From: Hansfordia pulvinata | Taxonomy: Eukaryota > Ascomycota > Sordariomycetes > Xylariales | Reading direction: 5' to 3' | Assembly: GCA_006538405.1 (NCBI GenBank) | Contig: BJKQ01000001.1 | Location: 1,550,001 to 1,614,000, forward strand | Length of the DNA stretch: 64,000 bases | Part shown: positions 46,242-58,021 of the stretch, one piece after another | Layout of the letters: each line of letters starts with the position of its first letter | How positions within the stretch are numbered: position 1 is the stretch's first letter | The notes under the pieces: model-generated | What the model was told of the DNA's origin: nothing | What the model saw: only the letters and a program-made list of their open reading frames with translations | Databases searched by the model: none | Program-made: the position numbers and the translations under genes

Positions 46242-48906
46242 TGCGCGGATGGACCAACGGGCCGTGCATGTCGTGAGTGCGGCGATTCTGTATTGGATCT
46301 GCTGGGGCGCGGTGATGGTGAGGGGCAGTATCGAGGGGTTGGAGACGGGCAACCTGAGCGGAATATGCTCCGAGCAGGGAATGCTGGATCACGTTGTGAG
46401 GGACCGTGAAAATGGTGAATGCAGGCCGGCCGGCGGGGAACCATGTCACCTTGTGTTCGCTATCACATCAGTGGTAATATAAGGGTCCAATCTGTAAGGA
46501 CGCCGTTTCACCAACCCCGCCGTTTCGTACGAGCAGAAACGGTGGAATGTGGTACATTGTAAGTACGAGTACGCCGTTACACGTGCATATCCATCTTCAT
46601 CTCAGAAGTACATGTAGGTCCTACTCGTATGGAGACTGGGCTGGGCTTGCACCTTTGCCAACACCACACCCATGATTGGTAGGCCGCAGCGAATGGCACC
46701 ACGAGCACGCCCTGCGGCTTTCTAGCCGCGCATTCTCCCCTGCCTCTTTCTGAACCCGCCCTGCAGATATTAATCGTCGCTAACGGCGCTTCGCATCGCA
46801 TGGCACGGTCGGCCGACTGGCGGGTTGTTGTCCATCATGTCGCATGGGTGTCGCCCCCGGCCGCATCGTGCGTCCCCATTGCCACCACAGAGGGTCGCGT
46901 CAATGTAGGCTGCGTCCAATCCGGCAAGGTCAGCAACAGACACGAGACACAGGACAGACACAGCACACCCGCCGGGCCCTGGCTGACTACGGACCCATCT
47001 CTCTCTCTGCTCTCCCTCGTAAACGCCCTCTCTCGTCCACCCGTTTGCCTATGGAGATAGGCGAGAACATGGACCATGCAAAAAAAAAAACAAAAAAACA
47101 AGAAGAGGACGGAGAAGGAGACTGAGAACGAGCGCGTCGATTCTCAGATAGACGAACCGGCCCAGATGGAGATACTGCCGTGCGAGCCAGCCGCGCCCGG
47201 GCCACACCAACACTGCCACGCTGCCCGGCGGCCGAGTCAGACGGCATTGTTTGGGCCGGGTTGGGACTGCCGTCGCGGGCGCGCTGGCGACGACGATCAC
47301 TGCTCGCCCTCAGCCCTGCTTCCCCGCAGGTTCGCCAGTGATGCTCATCCCGTGACTCGCCTGACGCCGTCGCCGCAAGGGGGGCCCCGTCCTAAGCCCC
47401 CTCTCCCCCCCCCAAGGCGCTGTCCCAACCGCCCATCCAACCTCGCGTGGTGTAGGCTAACTGCTTAGCGGAGGAAGAGGAGACGCTCAGGATGGTCACG
47501 GCGGTAGTGGGCCTGCCCTGCCCTGGCTTGGGTTGGGGCTTGGGCCGTGGACAAGACGAGCGAGCGGTTCCCGGCCCTCAGCTGCGCACGAGGTTGCCGT
47601 CCGCCCTCTCTATCTTTCCGACAAAGGCGATGGCCTGTTCCCCCCTCTCCTCGTCTTCCTCTCTCTCTCTTTCTCCGTCTTCCCACCCGGTGTGCAGCGC
47701 TGGGACGAACGGCGAGGACCGGGTATTCGAACGCTCGACGTCGGCTGCAAGCACTGAGGCCGAGATGGTATACGAGCACGCACGCACTATACGCCCCCGG
47801 GACATAGTCTGATTTGACACTGGGACGGACCGGGACCACCTCCCAACACGGCCATACAAATACACGACGTCGCTCCCAGACCATTGAAAGTCCGCCTGTC
47901 AACCTGCGCATGGTATCGCCCCAGCAGAAAGCACCACCCACCAAGCGAGACGGAGGCCGAGGACAGGATACGACGAGTAAGGAGCATCGGTCATCGCCCG
48001 GAACAGCAGATGTGCGCCGAACTGCGAGATTGAATCGGAATTGGGACAAGGGAAGCGCCGCGGCATCCCTCCCTGATAACCACCGGGACCAGGTCACGGG
48101 CGTTGCCGGCGAAGACGAGGCACCTCCAGACTTGATCAAGCGGCCGGCACTCACAGTTGACACTCGAAACCACGACCAGAAGAGGTTCCGATTGCAAGAC
48201 GAACAGCGAGCGCCCGGCGATCCAATTGGAGCAGCTGCCGCGACCAGGTGGTTGAAGGTCTCGGTCATTGGCTCTGGGGCGGGGCAGCACGCACTGCCGG
48301 GGATCTCGTTGGTGACACAAGGTGCGGGCGGGTGCTGAGTGCCAATCTGACAGGCCGCCGGGCCCACGTTGCACAACGGACGCCGCTGGATCGAGTGCGT
48401 CAAAAAGCCCCAACTCCACGACCCGAGACCCCGAGACCTCCAGACCCAAGTCCCAAGACCCAAGACGTGGGGTCCGGAGCGTCGGGAGAGGCGTCACGGG
48501 CTCCAGCTGACTGACTGCCTGGGCTGTCTGTTAGGTACTCGCACGGGTCCCCGGGTAACGTCACTGGACAGGCACCTCCACGGGTCGGGACTGGACCTTA
48601 CCAAGTTAGGACTTCCAGGGTGCTAGAGCTGGGCGTCCCCGGGCACCCCCAGAGTCCCCTAGCCGCCGACTGGGGCAGCTGGACGCGCTAAGAGCAACCC
48701 CCCAAAATCCATTCCAGGCAGTGGGCCAGCTACTGGACAGGCACCTGCACGCGCTCGGCTGGGCCGTGGCACGCGTGGCTCACCTCCACAGCTGAGTGCC
48801 GCCGCAGCAGGCAGGCAGGTAGCCCGGCAGGCTGGCAGTCAAGGCAGGCAGGATCTAAGTCAGGGGACGGCCTCCACTGGCACAGCCGAACCCGACGGGT
48901 CCCACC

Positions 48907-51112
48907 ATGACGCCACGCAACAACGACGAGGCCCGACGGCCGGCTGCGACGCGGCTGCTGTCGGTGCAGTCCGTCGCCTCTACAAAGCGGTCCTTCCGCT
49001 CCCACTCGTCCTCCTTCCAGGCCGACGACGAACACTCGTCCACCACCGACTCGGGCATCATGAGCCCCCTCAGCATCGACCCCGGCTCCCCCAGCCCGCG
49101 CTTCCACGGCGAGGACACCCGGCCCACCAGCCACAAGGAGCTGCGCGGCTGGTACATGTACGCGTTTGCCGCCGAGACGTATCCCATCTGCGGTAAGTTC
49201 ACACGCCCGCCTGCCCAGGAACCCCCCTGCTCCCCCGGTCCGCGCGTGCGCGTATGAATCAGGACGAGGCTGACACTTTTGCTCGTTGGTAACTGTAGCC
49301 ATTTGTAAGTAATGCGATGCGATGTGATGCGATGCGATGCGACGCGATGCGACGCGACGCGATGCACCCACACCCAAACCCGTCTTTATACCTGCTCGCC
49401 CAACTACCTTACCCCTTCTCCCCATTGACCAAAACTGACCCTGACCCGCCCAATAGCCGCGTTCATCCCCATCTTTCTCGAGAGTTTAGCTAGGGAAAAT
49501 GGCGTCTCACTCTCTGATCCGACCCAGCCCTGTGGCAGCGACGGCGCGTGCGTCGTCTCGGTCCTCGGCATCGAGATCAACACGGCCAGCTTCGCCATGT
49601 ACACCTTCAGCATCAGCGTCCTGCTACAGGCCCTGCTAGTCGTCAGCATAAGCTGCGCCGCTGACCACGGCAATTACCGCAAGAGCCTGCTGTTCATCAC
49701 TGGCTGGGTTGGCGGCGCCTGCGTAATGCTCTACATCTTCATCTTCAAGGAAATCTACATCATGGGTGCTGTGCTGGCCATCATTTCCAACATGTCGTTC
49801 GGCACTTCGTTCGTCCTGCTCAACTCCTTCTTGCCGTTGCTGGTCCGCAACCACCCTCAGATCCGCGAATCTGCGGCTGCGCTAGCCGTGAGCGCCGGCC
49901 TCCACCACACCGCTGATGCCTCCAACCTGGAATATGGGCCGATAGACGCATCGCAAGACCCGATGAGCAACTCAACGACAACCTTGCTGTCGCGCAACGG
50001 GGGCACCGGCGCCGAAAGCTCGGCACACGAGCAGCTGACCTCCCAGGAGCTCAACCTGTCGACGGAAATCTCCGCCAAGGGTGTCGGCATCGGGTACGGC
50101 GCTGCGCTGGGCGTCCAGATCGCATCCATCCTGATCTTGGTCGCCATGGGCAGCACGACGTGGGCGCAGCGCGTTGTTCTCTTCTTCATCGGGTCCTGGT
50201 GGGTTGTCTTCAGCATCCCAGCAGCCATGTGGCTGAGGCCGAGGCCTGGCCCACCGTTGCCCGCCTCCCGGAAACCGGGCAGACATGCCTGGGTTGCCTC
50301 GGTCATCTACTCGTGGCAGAACCTGTTCCGGACCGTCAAGTTGGCTGGGCGGCTCGTTGACATTGTTCTCTTTCTCGGAGGGTGGTTCTTGCTCTCCGAC
50401 GCGGTGGCCACGACGTCCTCTACCGCCATCCTGTTTGCTAAGACCCACCTCGGAATGAAGCCCTGGGCGCTGGGCATGATCAACACGATCACGACGGTGA
50501 CTGGTATAGCCGGAGCATTCAGCTGGTCTTGGATATCTCGCCACTTCCAGCTCAAGCCACACCAGACGATTCTGAGCATCATCTTCGTTTTCGAGCTCAT
50601 CCCCATCTATGGGTTGATGGGCTACCTGCCCTTCGTGCAAGAGTGGCAAGTGCTGGGGCTGCAGCAGCCCTGGGAGATGTTCCCGCTCGCGGCCGTGTAC
50701 GGGTTTGTCTTGGGGGGCTTGGGATCATACTGCCGATCGCTGTTTGGAGAGCTGATCCCCCGGGGTCCGAGGCAGCCTTCTACGCCCTCTATGCGATCAC
50801 GGACAAGGGTCGAGCGTCTTTGGGCCGAGCATCGTCGGGGCCATTATTGACCGGACAGGAGAGATTCGGCCGGCATTCTGGTTCCTGGCGGCGGTCGTTG
50901 GGCTGCCAGCGACGTTGATCTACTTTGTGGACGTGGAGCGCGGCAGAACTGAGGGAGAGAAGCTGGCCAAGGTGATTGAGGGGCACAAGAACGTCGAGGA
51001 CCTGGATAATGAGGGCGACGCCCATGAGGAAGCACAAGGGCTGCTTGGAAGCTCCGTACAAAGGGGCTTCCACGGCAATAGTACGGACTTGGAGCGCGAA
51101 GACAGTCTCTAG
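48907..51112 (+). CDS. atg22: Autophagy-related vacuolar effluxer Atg22 (two frame breaks, 6-nt exon)
   Basis: Vacuolar membrane permease of the Atg22 family (MFS-like), which exports amino acids released when autophagic bodies are degraded. Exons are 48907-49192, 49299-49304 (six nucleotides, CCATTT) and 49457-51112, giving about 649 residues. The tiny exon joins TYPIC to [14 protein letters not shown] as ICAISAFIP, matching the family spacing at the first transmembrane helix. Further hallmarks are the [16 protein letters not shown] and [20 protein letters not shown] segments and about ten hydrophobic helices, with a central Ser/Thr-rich loop. Two single bases are missing near the C-terminus: in C5G4 at 50757-50765 (after GELIP) and in G3 at 50807-50809 (after AITDKG). 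Restoring one base at each keeps the [16 protein letters not shown] and [14 protein letters not shown] blocks in frame to a stop at 51112. Confidence 0.93.
49313..49365. repeat. (GCGAT)n pentamer repeat in ATG22 intron 2
   Basis: About ten degenerate GCGAT/GCGAC units fill the start of the 152-bp intron following the 6-nt exon. It is the same pentamer family as the tract at 32418-32455. Confidence 0.85.
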
Positions 51113-52717
51113 AAAGTTAGAGAGAAGTATCTCGCTTTTCACTACTAGAAGAAGCTACTATAAGATCCAGCTGTGGAATTATGCTGTCTACCTGGCCGAG
51201 TACCTTCCAAGTCAAGAATGCACCGCGCCACGCCCTGGCAAGCGTGTCTGTACTCGTATGTGGCTAGGTTGCCACGCTGAAGACCAGTAGATGATAGCTG
51301 CTTCAGATAGGGGGTGGCCGCATTTGCATGCAGCCGCCCGCCGCCGCAAACGACGCAGCCTCGTATCGGACCTCGTCGATAACCTTGGGTAGGCCGGTGG
51401 AGCTGGGCACGGCCGGGGGGTCCCTCAAATGCAAGCCAGGTCGCGCCAGCAAACGGGACAGATGCAGCGCGATGGATGTTACGTGGGTTTTGTTTGTAAG
51501 TGCCACAGGGGCCTGGCAGGGGTGGCCTTACCTTTATCTTTTTCGTTTTCTTCTTTTGATGCCGGGTCGGGTACGAGTAGGTAAGAAAGCGTATTGGTAA
51601 GGTATCCATTGTCAAGGGGGACCTAACCGGGTGGTGCTGACTGCACGCACTCTCGCATGCCTGTCGCACGCGCCAGAGGAATGAGGACCCGACTCGATAA
51701 TCAGCAGGCAGAGCGCGCGCAGAGGAATCATCACTCTGGGCGAGTTGGACGCCGGGCGGATTCGAAAGGAAGCTGTCTATCAACCTGAGAGGGCTCCTTC
51801 GCATTTCAATGCTGGTAAGAGGGAGGTATTCATGGATATTCGGTTACCGGTAGGTAGGCTTGTCACCTGGGCAGCCTGCCGGGGGTCAGCCCAGCGAAAG
51901 AGGAAGGGAAAAAAAGGCCAGCAATGCTCGAAGTTCTGGTCTTTGTCAGGTGGTCAGCTTATTGCCTTATTATTATTATTCACTTGGTTGTTTTAGTCTG
52001 GAGCGCGCTTCCAAGCCAGTGATAGGGCGAGCGGCGGCGCGCGAGCGTAACGACGCAGGAGGCCAGACTGGACTATAAGCAGTTAAGCAGCTGGGCCTAG
52101 CGCGCGCCGGGCGGATCCGATGCCGCGAGGCGAAAAAAGGGCGCCGTGGCTTGTTTTCATGCTGGCGCCACCTTGGCCCGATGCGTCGCGGTCCCAGTTG
52201 CCTGCATATCTGTTGTTCATGTTTTGACGGAGGAGGACTCTACCTAAGGTTAGGAACTCGAGCAAAGGCGAGATGCCTCTGTACATTGAATCAAGCGCTG
52301 GGGTATTTCCATGGAAGGTGCTCCAGCGTGATCAGAGGCGCAACGATGGATGTACCTAACTGCCTGAGATGGGGTGGATATGCGCACGAGTACCTTCATC
52401 CCGGCTGACAAAGGGTCGGCTAGGCCAGACCCGTCGGGAGGTGCCCGTACTGGCGGTCTTGCTTGATTGCAGGTGCTTGCACACATCGTCGCTTCCTTGC
52501 CCCGCCGCCGCGCTCCCGCGCTGTCCACCTCATTGACTGCAGGCGCTCGTACCGAGTAGTAAGGTCAGCCCGGTAGTCACCTACGGGAAACCGCCTAGGT
52601 AGGACCACCTACTACGTGCGGATAATTGGTGGGCTCATCTCAACTTCCCTCTGCTCGCCAGTCCTCGCCTCGTCCAAATCCACACTGTGCCTCACTTCTC
52701 TCCCGCCTGATCCTGTC

Positions 52718-52759
<42 letters not shown>

Positions 52760-53150
52760 CCTCTCACCCCGACACCGCTCCGCCCTCCCTTTCCGCCTCT
52801 GCCTCCGCCCACCTGCCGCCGCTCCCGTCTCCCGCGCCCGACCCCTCGGTCAACCACTCATCCCACCCGTATTCTGTCGTCGGATCGCCGCGCCAACCCC
52901 GATCCTCCGCGCCGTCCTGCAGCTGTCTGTCTGTCTTCTTTGACGACCCTCCCAGCCCTCTCCAGCACTGCATCCGACGCATCGCGCACGCCGACCGCCC
53001 CCGCCTTGCCACTCCCGCGTGTAACAGCTGGTCCAGCCCCTGCGCGCGTGCGCGCGCAACTCGACCCCGACACCGCATTCGCCCCCGCCTCTCCTTCGTC
53101 GCCTATCCGACACCCACCCCCCGACGCGCCAGCGCGCGCCCGACCGCATC
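51113..53150. other. Intergenic region upstream of the BAH-PHD gene
   Basis: Contains one exact TACGAGTAC (minus orientation, 51250-51258), near-copies at 51572 and 52387, CTACCTAAGG/GGTAGG runs near 52240 and 52590, and a (CT)12 tract at 52731-52754 that resembles a fungal pyrimidine-rich transcription-start region. The plus strand from 52616 to the ATG is open in one frame but is Pro/Ser low complexity, so it is probably 5' leader. Confidence 0.6.
52731..52754 (+). repeat. (CT)12 tract in the BAH-PHD leader
   Basis: Pure CT dinucleotides extended by CCTCTCCTCTC. CT-rich tracts of this kind commonly flank transcription start sites in filamentous fungi. Confidence 0.8.
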
Positions 53151-54626
53151 ATGGGGAAACGCAAGGGGGAAGAGGCCCCGGCGCCTGACGGCGACCAAGC
53201 CTACTGCCCGTACTACGTCACCCACCCAGACCCAAACAAGGCGGCCAAGAAGAAGGGTTCCCCGTCCCGCCGCGGATCTGCCGACAGCTCCTCCAGCCGC
53301 CAGGCGCCGCTGGTGCCCCTGCAGCCCTCGCCCTTCTCCCCGCTGGGCTCTTTCCGCAATGCGGCCAACACCATGGACCGCCACTACCGCGTCCAGCCCT
53401 TCCAGAAATGGATGGATATGACGCGCTACAACTGCTTCGTCCTCAACGGGACCAAGTTCCGCTGCGACAGCTTCGTCTTCGTTGCCAACCAGGCCTACCA
53501 GGAGGAGCAGAAGCGGGTCGGCAAGAAGCTTAAGAAGCAGAAGAAGATGAAAGTCGCCTCAGAGGATCAGACAGACGACAAGGCTGACGCTGCGGCCCCC
53601 GTCGAGCAACCTGAGAAGGAAGGCCTGGAGAAAGGCTGGGTCGCCCGCATCCTCGAGGTCCGCGCCAAAAGCGTCACCGAGGTCTTTGCCCGTGTCTACT
53701 GGATGTACTGGCCAGAGGAGCTGCCCGAAGGGACGCGCCAGGGCACTCACACAATCAACGGAAGGCAGTCCTATCATGGCAAGAAGGAACTGATAGCCTC
53801 CAACCACAGTAAGCGCAGGACCCCCGCCAGCTAGCGGTTTTGCCGAGTGAAAACTTGCCGTGCTGACAGATACAGTGGATGTGATCAATGTCCTCAGCGT
53901 CTTAGAAGAAGCCACAGTGCACCAGTGGGACGAGACGAACGAAGACGAGGTGCAGGAAGACTTTTACTGGCGCCAGGCCTTTGACGCTCCCAGCGGGGAG
54001 CTCTCGGTAAGCCATTTCCACGGCCCATGGCAGCTCGAAGACCTGGCGTGTGTGACACGGACAATACTGACCGCGCAACTGCAGTCCGCGCAAAACCGTT
54101 GCAAGTGCGAGCGCCCGGAGAACCCTGATAAGGGCTTGATAGGCTGCACAAATGACGCCTGCAAGACCTGGCTGCACAAAGAATGCGTGATCGACGAAGC
54201 TCTTTCCAAGATCTTTGAGCGGCTGGGTACCGACAAGCCTTACGAGCCTCTTCCTCTCAAGGTGGAAGAAGACAGCTTGAGCCAGCAACAGCCTCTGAGC
54301 CCGAAAGAGTCAGGGCCGGCGTCGACAGCCCAACACTCGATCGACGTCAAGATGGAAGACTCGAAGACCAATGTCAAGATCTTGGCTGACGCTTCGCTGT
54401 CCAGCACGACCACCACCACCCCAGCGGCCCGTCGAAACCCAATAAGAAAGCACGCGGGAAGAAGGAGGCGCCGAAGCCTTACGAAGGCCTGTTTGAAGCA
54501 GTCATCAAGGACAGCGACAGTCTCGCGATTCTCGAGGTCAAAGATCTCCGGGCCAATGTGCCGGGCGGCGTCAAAGAGTGGACAGAGAGCATCAGCTGCC
54601 TCGTCTGCGACCACCGAGTCAACTGA
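53151..54626 (+). CDS. BAH and PHD domain chromatin protein, EPR-1-like (one frame break)
   Basis: Exons 53151-53808, 53870-54006 and 54085-54626 give about 445 residues. A BAH domain (about residues 95-265) shows RYNCFVLNGTKF, WVARILEVRAKS, VFARVYWMYWPEELP and ELIASNH, and continues over the first intron to VDVINVLSVLEE. A C-terminal PHD finger follows, with CKCERPENPDKGLIGC, CKTWLHKEC and further Cys/His ligands. This BAH-PHD order is that of Neurospora EPR-1 and Fusarium BP1, readers of H3K27 methylation that repress facultative heterochromatin; homology to EPR-1 specifically is inference. One base is missing in the C4 run at 54419-54422. Beyond it the alternate frame gives a coherent end (KKARGKKEAPKPYEGLFEAV to SCLVCDHRVN, stop 54624-54626), whereas the current frame gives basic nonsense. 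Confidence 0.85.
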
Positions 54627-55773
54627 GAGACTGGGTGGCCCAACGTGTGTGGCTTCCTCTGGCTGAATAGCATTGCGCGTATGCGGTCGGCTTATTTGCC
54701 TTGAGCCCTCTCGCTTTCTATTTCCCTTTACAGACGATTCAAGACGGGTGATTAGCTTGAGAGACGGCGTTCAAGGAGCATCAGCCTGGATATCTTTTTG
54801 TTAGATTGAGTACTTGTAGGCGAGTCACGGGGTGGGTTTTCATGTCGTTGCCCTGGAGGTGTATGCTTAGTTGGACTAGTGGAGGCAGAATGACGGGCCG
54901 ATGGCGGCGGGCAACCCAGCAGCAAAGAGCATGGGTGGGTTTTTGCACTTGGGAACACATAGCGAGGCCGGGCAGGGGCCATGGCGTTGGATGCTTGTAT
55001 TTTCCTTGATACTCCGGAGGCAGAATAGTGTGCAATTATCGTGATAGCAGCGCGAAGGATCGCTCTGAATCTTCTACTCCCAAGTATTCGGCACTACTCG
55101 TTCGAGTGCCCAATAAGTTATCATGAATGGGGAGTTCACATCGGCAGGCGTTGAGTCTTCCACGAGTGCGGAGTACCTTACAGAGGGTCCCGCGCGAGAC
55201 TCTCGTGGGCTGCGTGTGGTGCATGTAGCTGTACCTGGATGAGGTTCGCGGCTTGGTCCACCTGCCAGGCCGGGAGACCCCTGGTCCACGTTTCCACCTG
55301 CCCCTCCGGCAGGCACCTGCATCCAGACCTTTCCCGCAGTACCCCAGTGGACATCTATAGCATGTACCCGTACCGAGATGCAATTCTCGTACTGGATCCA
55401 GGAAGGTTATCGCCCGAGTGCGCCCCTCCCCAACTACGACCACTGGACTCCGTACCCGCACACCTCAATGTACAGGAGTACTCGTACCTGACCTGTCAAT
55501 TGCAGGTGGACGGCCCTACATACATCCATTGTACATGACAACCCGCCCGACTGGATGCACCCACGTCCAGCCTCACCTCAGCCAGCCTCTCCTCCTCTCT
55601 GCCCGCCCAATCTTCAAAGCTTCCGCGCGAGCTCCTAGCCGGGGCCTCAGCATCTGCTTCTGGCCTGTCTGTCTGCGCCGGACTGGCGACTGCGACTCTT
55701 GCCCCCCCTCCCCCACTACTGCCGACCCGGACCAACGCCCGCTCCCATATCCCACCTCGTCCCTCTCCCCGTC
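54627..55773. other. Intergenic region between BAH-PHD and capping protein genes
   Basis: Tandem spacer with one minus-orientation TACGAGTAC (55478-55486), 288 bp before the capping-protein ATG. No coding sequence was seen. Confidence 0.6.
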
Positions 55774-56871
55774 ATGGCGACGCCGGACCCCTTCGACTCG
55801 GCATTGTATGTCTGCGCCCTGCGCCCCAAATCAGTTCCGCTCTACCCTCCTTGTTCCTGGCTGCCCGCCGGCCCGTCTTGAAGTATCGGGCCCTTGCCCT
55901 CCGATCGCCACCACGCTGACGTACCTCGCCATGCCCACAGGGACCTCCTCCGCCGCCTCAACCCCAAGCACACCTCCGACCACCTCAATGCCCTCATCGG
56001 CCTGGCGCCCGACCTGACCGAGGACCTGCTGTCCTCGGTCGACCAGCCGCTGACGGTGCGCCGCTGCAAGCAGACGGGCCGGGACTACCTGCTGTGCGAC
56101 TACAACCGGGACGGCGACAGCTACCGCTCGCCGTGGAGCAACCAGTTCGACCCGCCGCTGGACAGCGCCAGCGCGGCGCCGTCGCAGGACGGCCAGCCCG
56201 CGGCCAGCGGCCTGCCCTCGGACAAGGTGCGCCGCATGGAGGTGCGGGCCAACGAGGCGTTCGACGTCTACCGCGAGCTGTACTACGAGGGCGGGGTCAG
56301 CAGCGTCTACTTCTGGAACCTCGACGACGGCTTCGCGGGCGTCGTCCTGCTCAAGAAGGTGGCGACCCCGGGCTCGTCGAGCGAGGGCACCTGGGACTCG
56401 ATCCACGTCTTCGAGGCCATCGACCGCGCCCGCTTCACCCAGTACAACCTGACCTCGACCGTCATCCTGTCGCTGGCTGGCTCGTCCAGTGGCCTGGGCG
56501 ACATGGACCTGTCGGGCAACATGACGCGCCAGATCGAGATGGAGCTGCCCGCCGAGGGCGACGAGCAACAGATCGCCAACATCGGCCGCCTCGTCGAGGA
56601 CATGGAGCTCAAGATGCGCAACCTGCTGCAGGAGGTCTACTTTGGCAAGGCCAAGGACGTCGTCGGCGACCTGCGCAGCCTCGGCTCCCTCAGTGAGGGC
56701 GCCCGCGACCGCGAGACGCAGCGCGAGCTCATCGGCAGCAGTAAGCTTGCGTCCCCCCCCCCCCCCCCCAACCTCTTATCCGTTTCCTACCGGCCCCCCC
56801 CCCCCCCCCCCCCCACCCGGCCCCCCACGCATCTGCTGACACCTCTGTGAAACCCCGTAGTGAGGAGATGA
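55774..56871 (+). CDS. cap2: F-actin capping protein subunit beta
   Basis: Beta subunit of the heterodimer that caps actin-filament barbed ends at cortical patches and hyphal tips. Exons 55774-55805, 55941-56740 and 56861-56871 give 280 residues, the usual length. The family signature CDYNRD occurs within LLCDYNRDGDSYRSPWSN, and SVYFWNLDDGFAGVVLLKK, GTWDSIHVFE and YNLTSTVIL are conserved blocks. Exon 1 encodes only MATPDPFDSA plus two bases of the next codon, and the last exon only completes SMRR, so gene finders may miss either end. The second intron (120 bp) contains two long poly-C runs (C17 at 56753-56769 and C21 at 56794-56814). The frame is intact. Confidence 0.96.
56753..56814. repeat. 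Two poly-C runs in capping-protein intron 2
   Basis: C17 (56753-56769) and C21 (56794-56814), separated by 24 bp, make up about one third of the intron. Confidence 0.95.
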
Positions 56872-57929
56872 TGACCTGGCCGTTGGTCATGTAAGAGCCA
56901 GTGATGAAGGCTGCTGTCTTACTTCGGGAGTCGAGGGCCGGCCCATAGGGTGTCAGATTGCTGGTTGGTTCTGACAAGGCCAGTGCCGCAAGGTGGAGGC
57001 GGCATGATCGAGGAAGAAATGCAAACGAAGCGGTGCTACCGCAAGTCACTCTTGAGATATGGGCCTGGGCCACGATTGCCGAGTCCATACTACCTATGGG
57101 TCTGGGAACGACAACATTGACTGAAGTCGTGGCTGGGACGGGCAGAGGTGTGGAAAGCACGCCGATTCGGGTGAGACTCTCTTGGTCCTGAGCCAGCTGG
57201 CATTGTCCTGCTTTGCGCCGCCCTCCGACATGGGGCGTGGCCACAAATACACGTTGATACGAAGAGAAGTGAATACCACATTTGGGCGCGAATTGCCGGA
57301 TATGTCTTGAATTTGATGAGATCCCTTCATCCGCAAACCTCGGAAGGAAGCTGGAGCTTTGCTTGTGTATGTGCCATATACTCGACACGTCTTGCAATAT
57401 TCTGCCTCGAATAGGTACCTACCTGGAGCATCCAGCTGTAGCACTGGGTTGTAGGTAGGTACTCGTACTCGTACCGCACTCAGTGCGGCGTGGCGTGCGC
57501 GATGCTCATGGAATGCCAGCGCGTGATTGGCTAGCCTCGTCTCCACTTTACCTGCCGGAAGGCTGCCGCATTTTCGCCCTTGGGCCGTCGCGAAACAGCC
57601 AGAGCGACGGACTACTCGTAGTTAGGACTGCCCCGAGCAGTGTCGCGCAGCTTCCATCAAAAGACCGTTCGCCGCTGTCGCATTCGCCCATTTGTCAGCC
57701 CTCCCCATCCACCCATCCTCACCCTCTCTTCCCACATCCCGCCCGACGGCCGCTATCCCCTCGCTGGCAGCCACTTCGAAAGCTCCCATCACCTCTGCCG
57801 CTGCCGCCGCGAACGAATCCTCATCCCTGCCGCGCCACCCGCCATCACAGGCCCGATCACCTTCGGAAGAAAAACCACCGACCGACACACGCACCAAACC
57901 CAACCAACCCATCCTCACCCACCCCATTT

Positions 57930-58021
<92 letters not shown>

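Larger units (their letters stand above)
42915..48906. other. 6-kb gene-poor region upstream of the LPMO gene
   Basis: No confident gene. It contains (TTTC)n near 44256-44297, C23 at 44761-44783, (AC)20 at 45259-45299, G18 at 46224-46241 and one TACGAGTAC at 46564. A GC-rich open stretch at 45312-45719 is listed separately. Around 48408-48475 lies a short imperfect array of GAGACC/GACCCAAG units. Confidence 0.55.

Noticed and set aside
47465..48463. 332-codon minus-strand ORF
   Set aside because: Trp/Arg/Cys-rich translation without conserved blocks; a better plus-strand frame overlaps it but is equally unconvincing.
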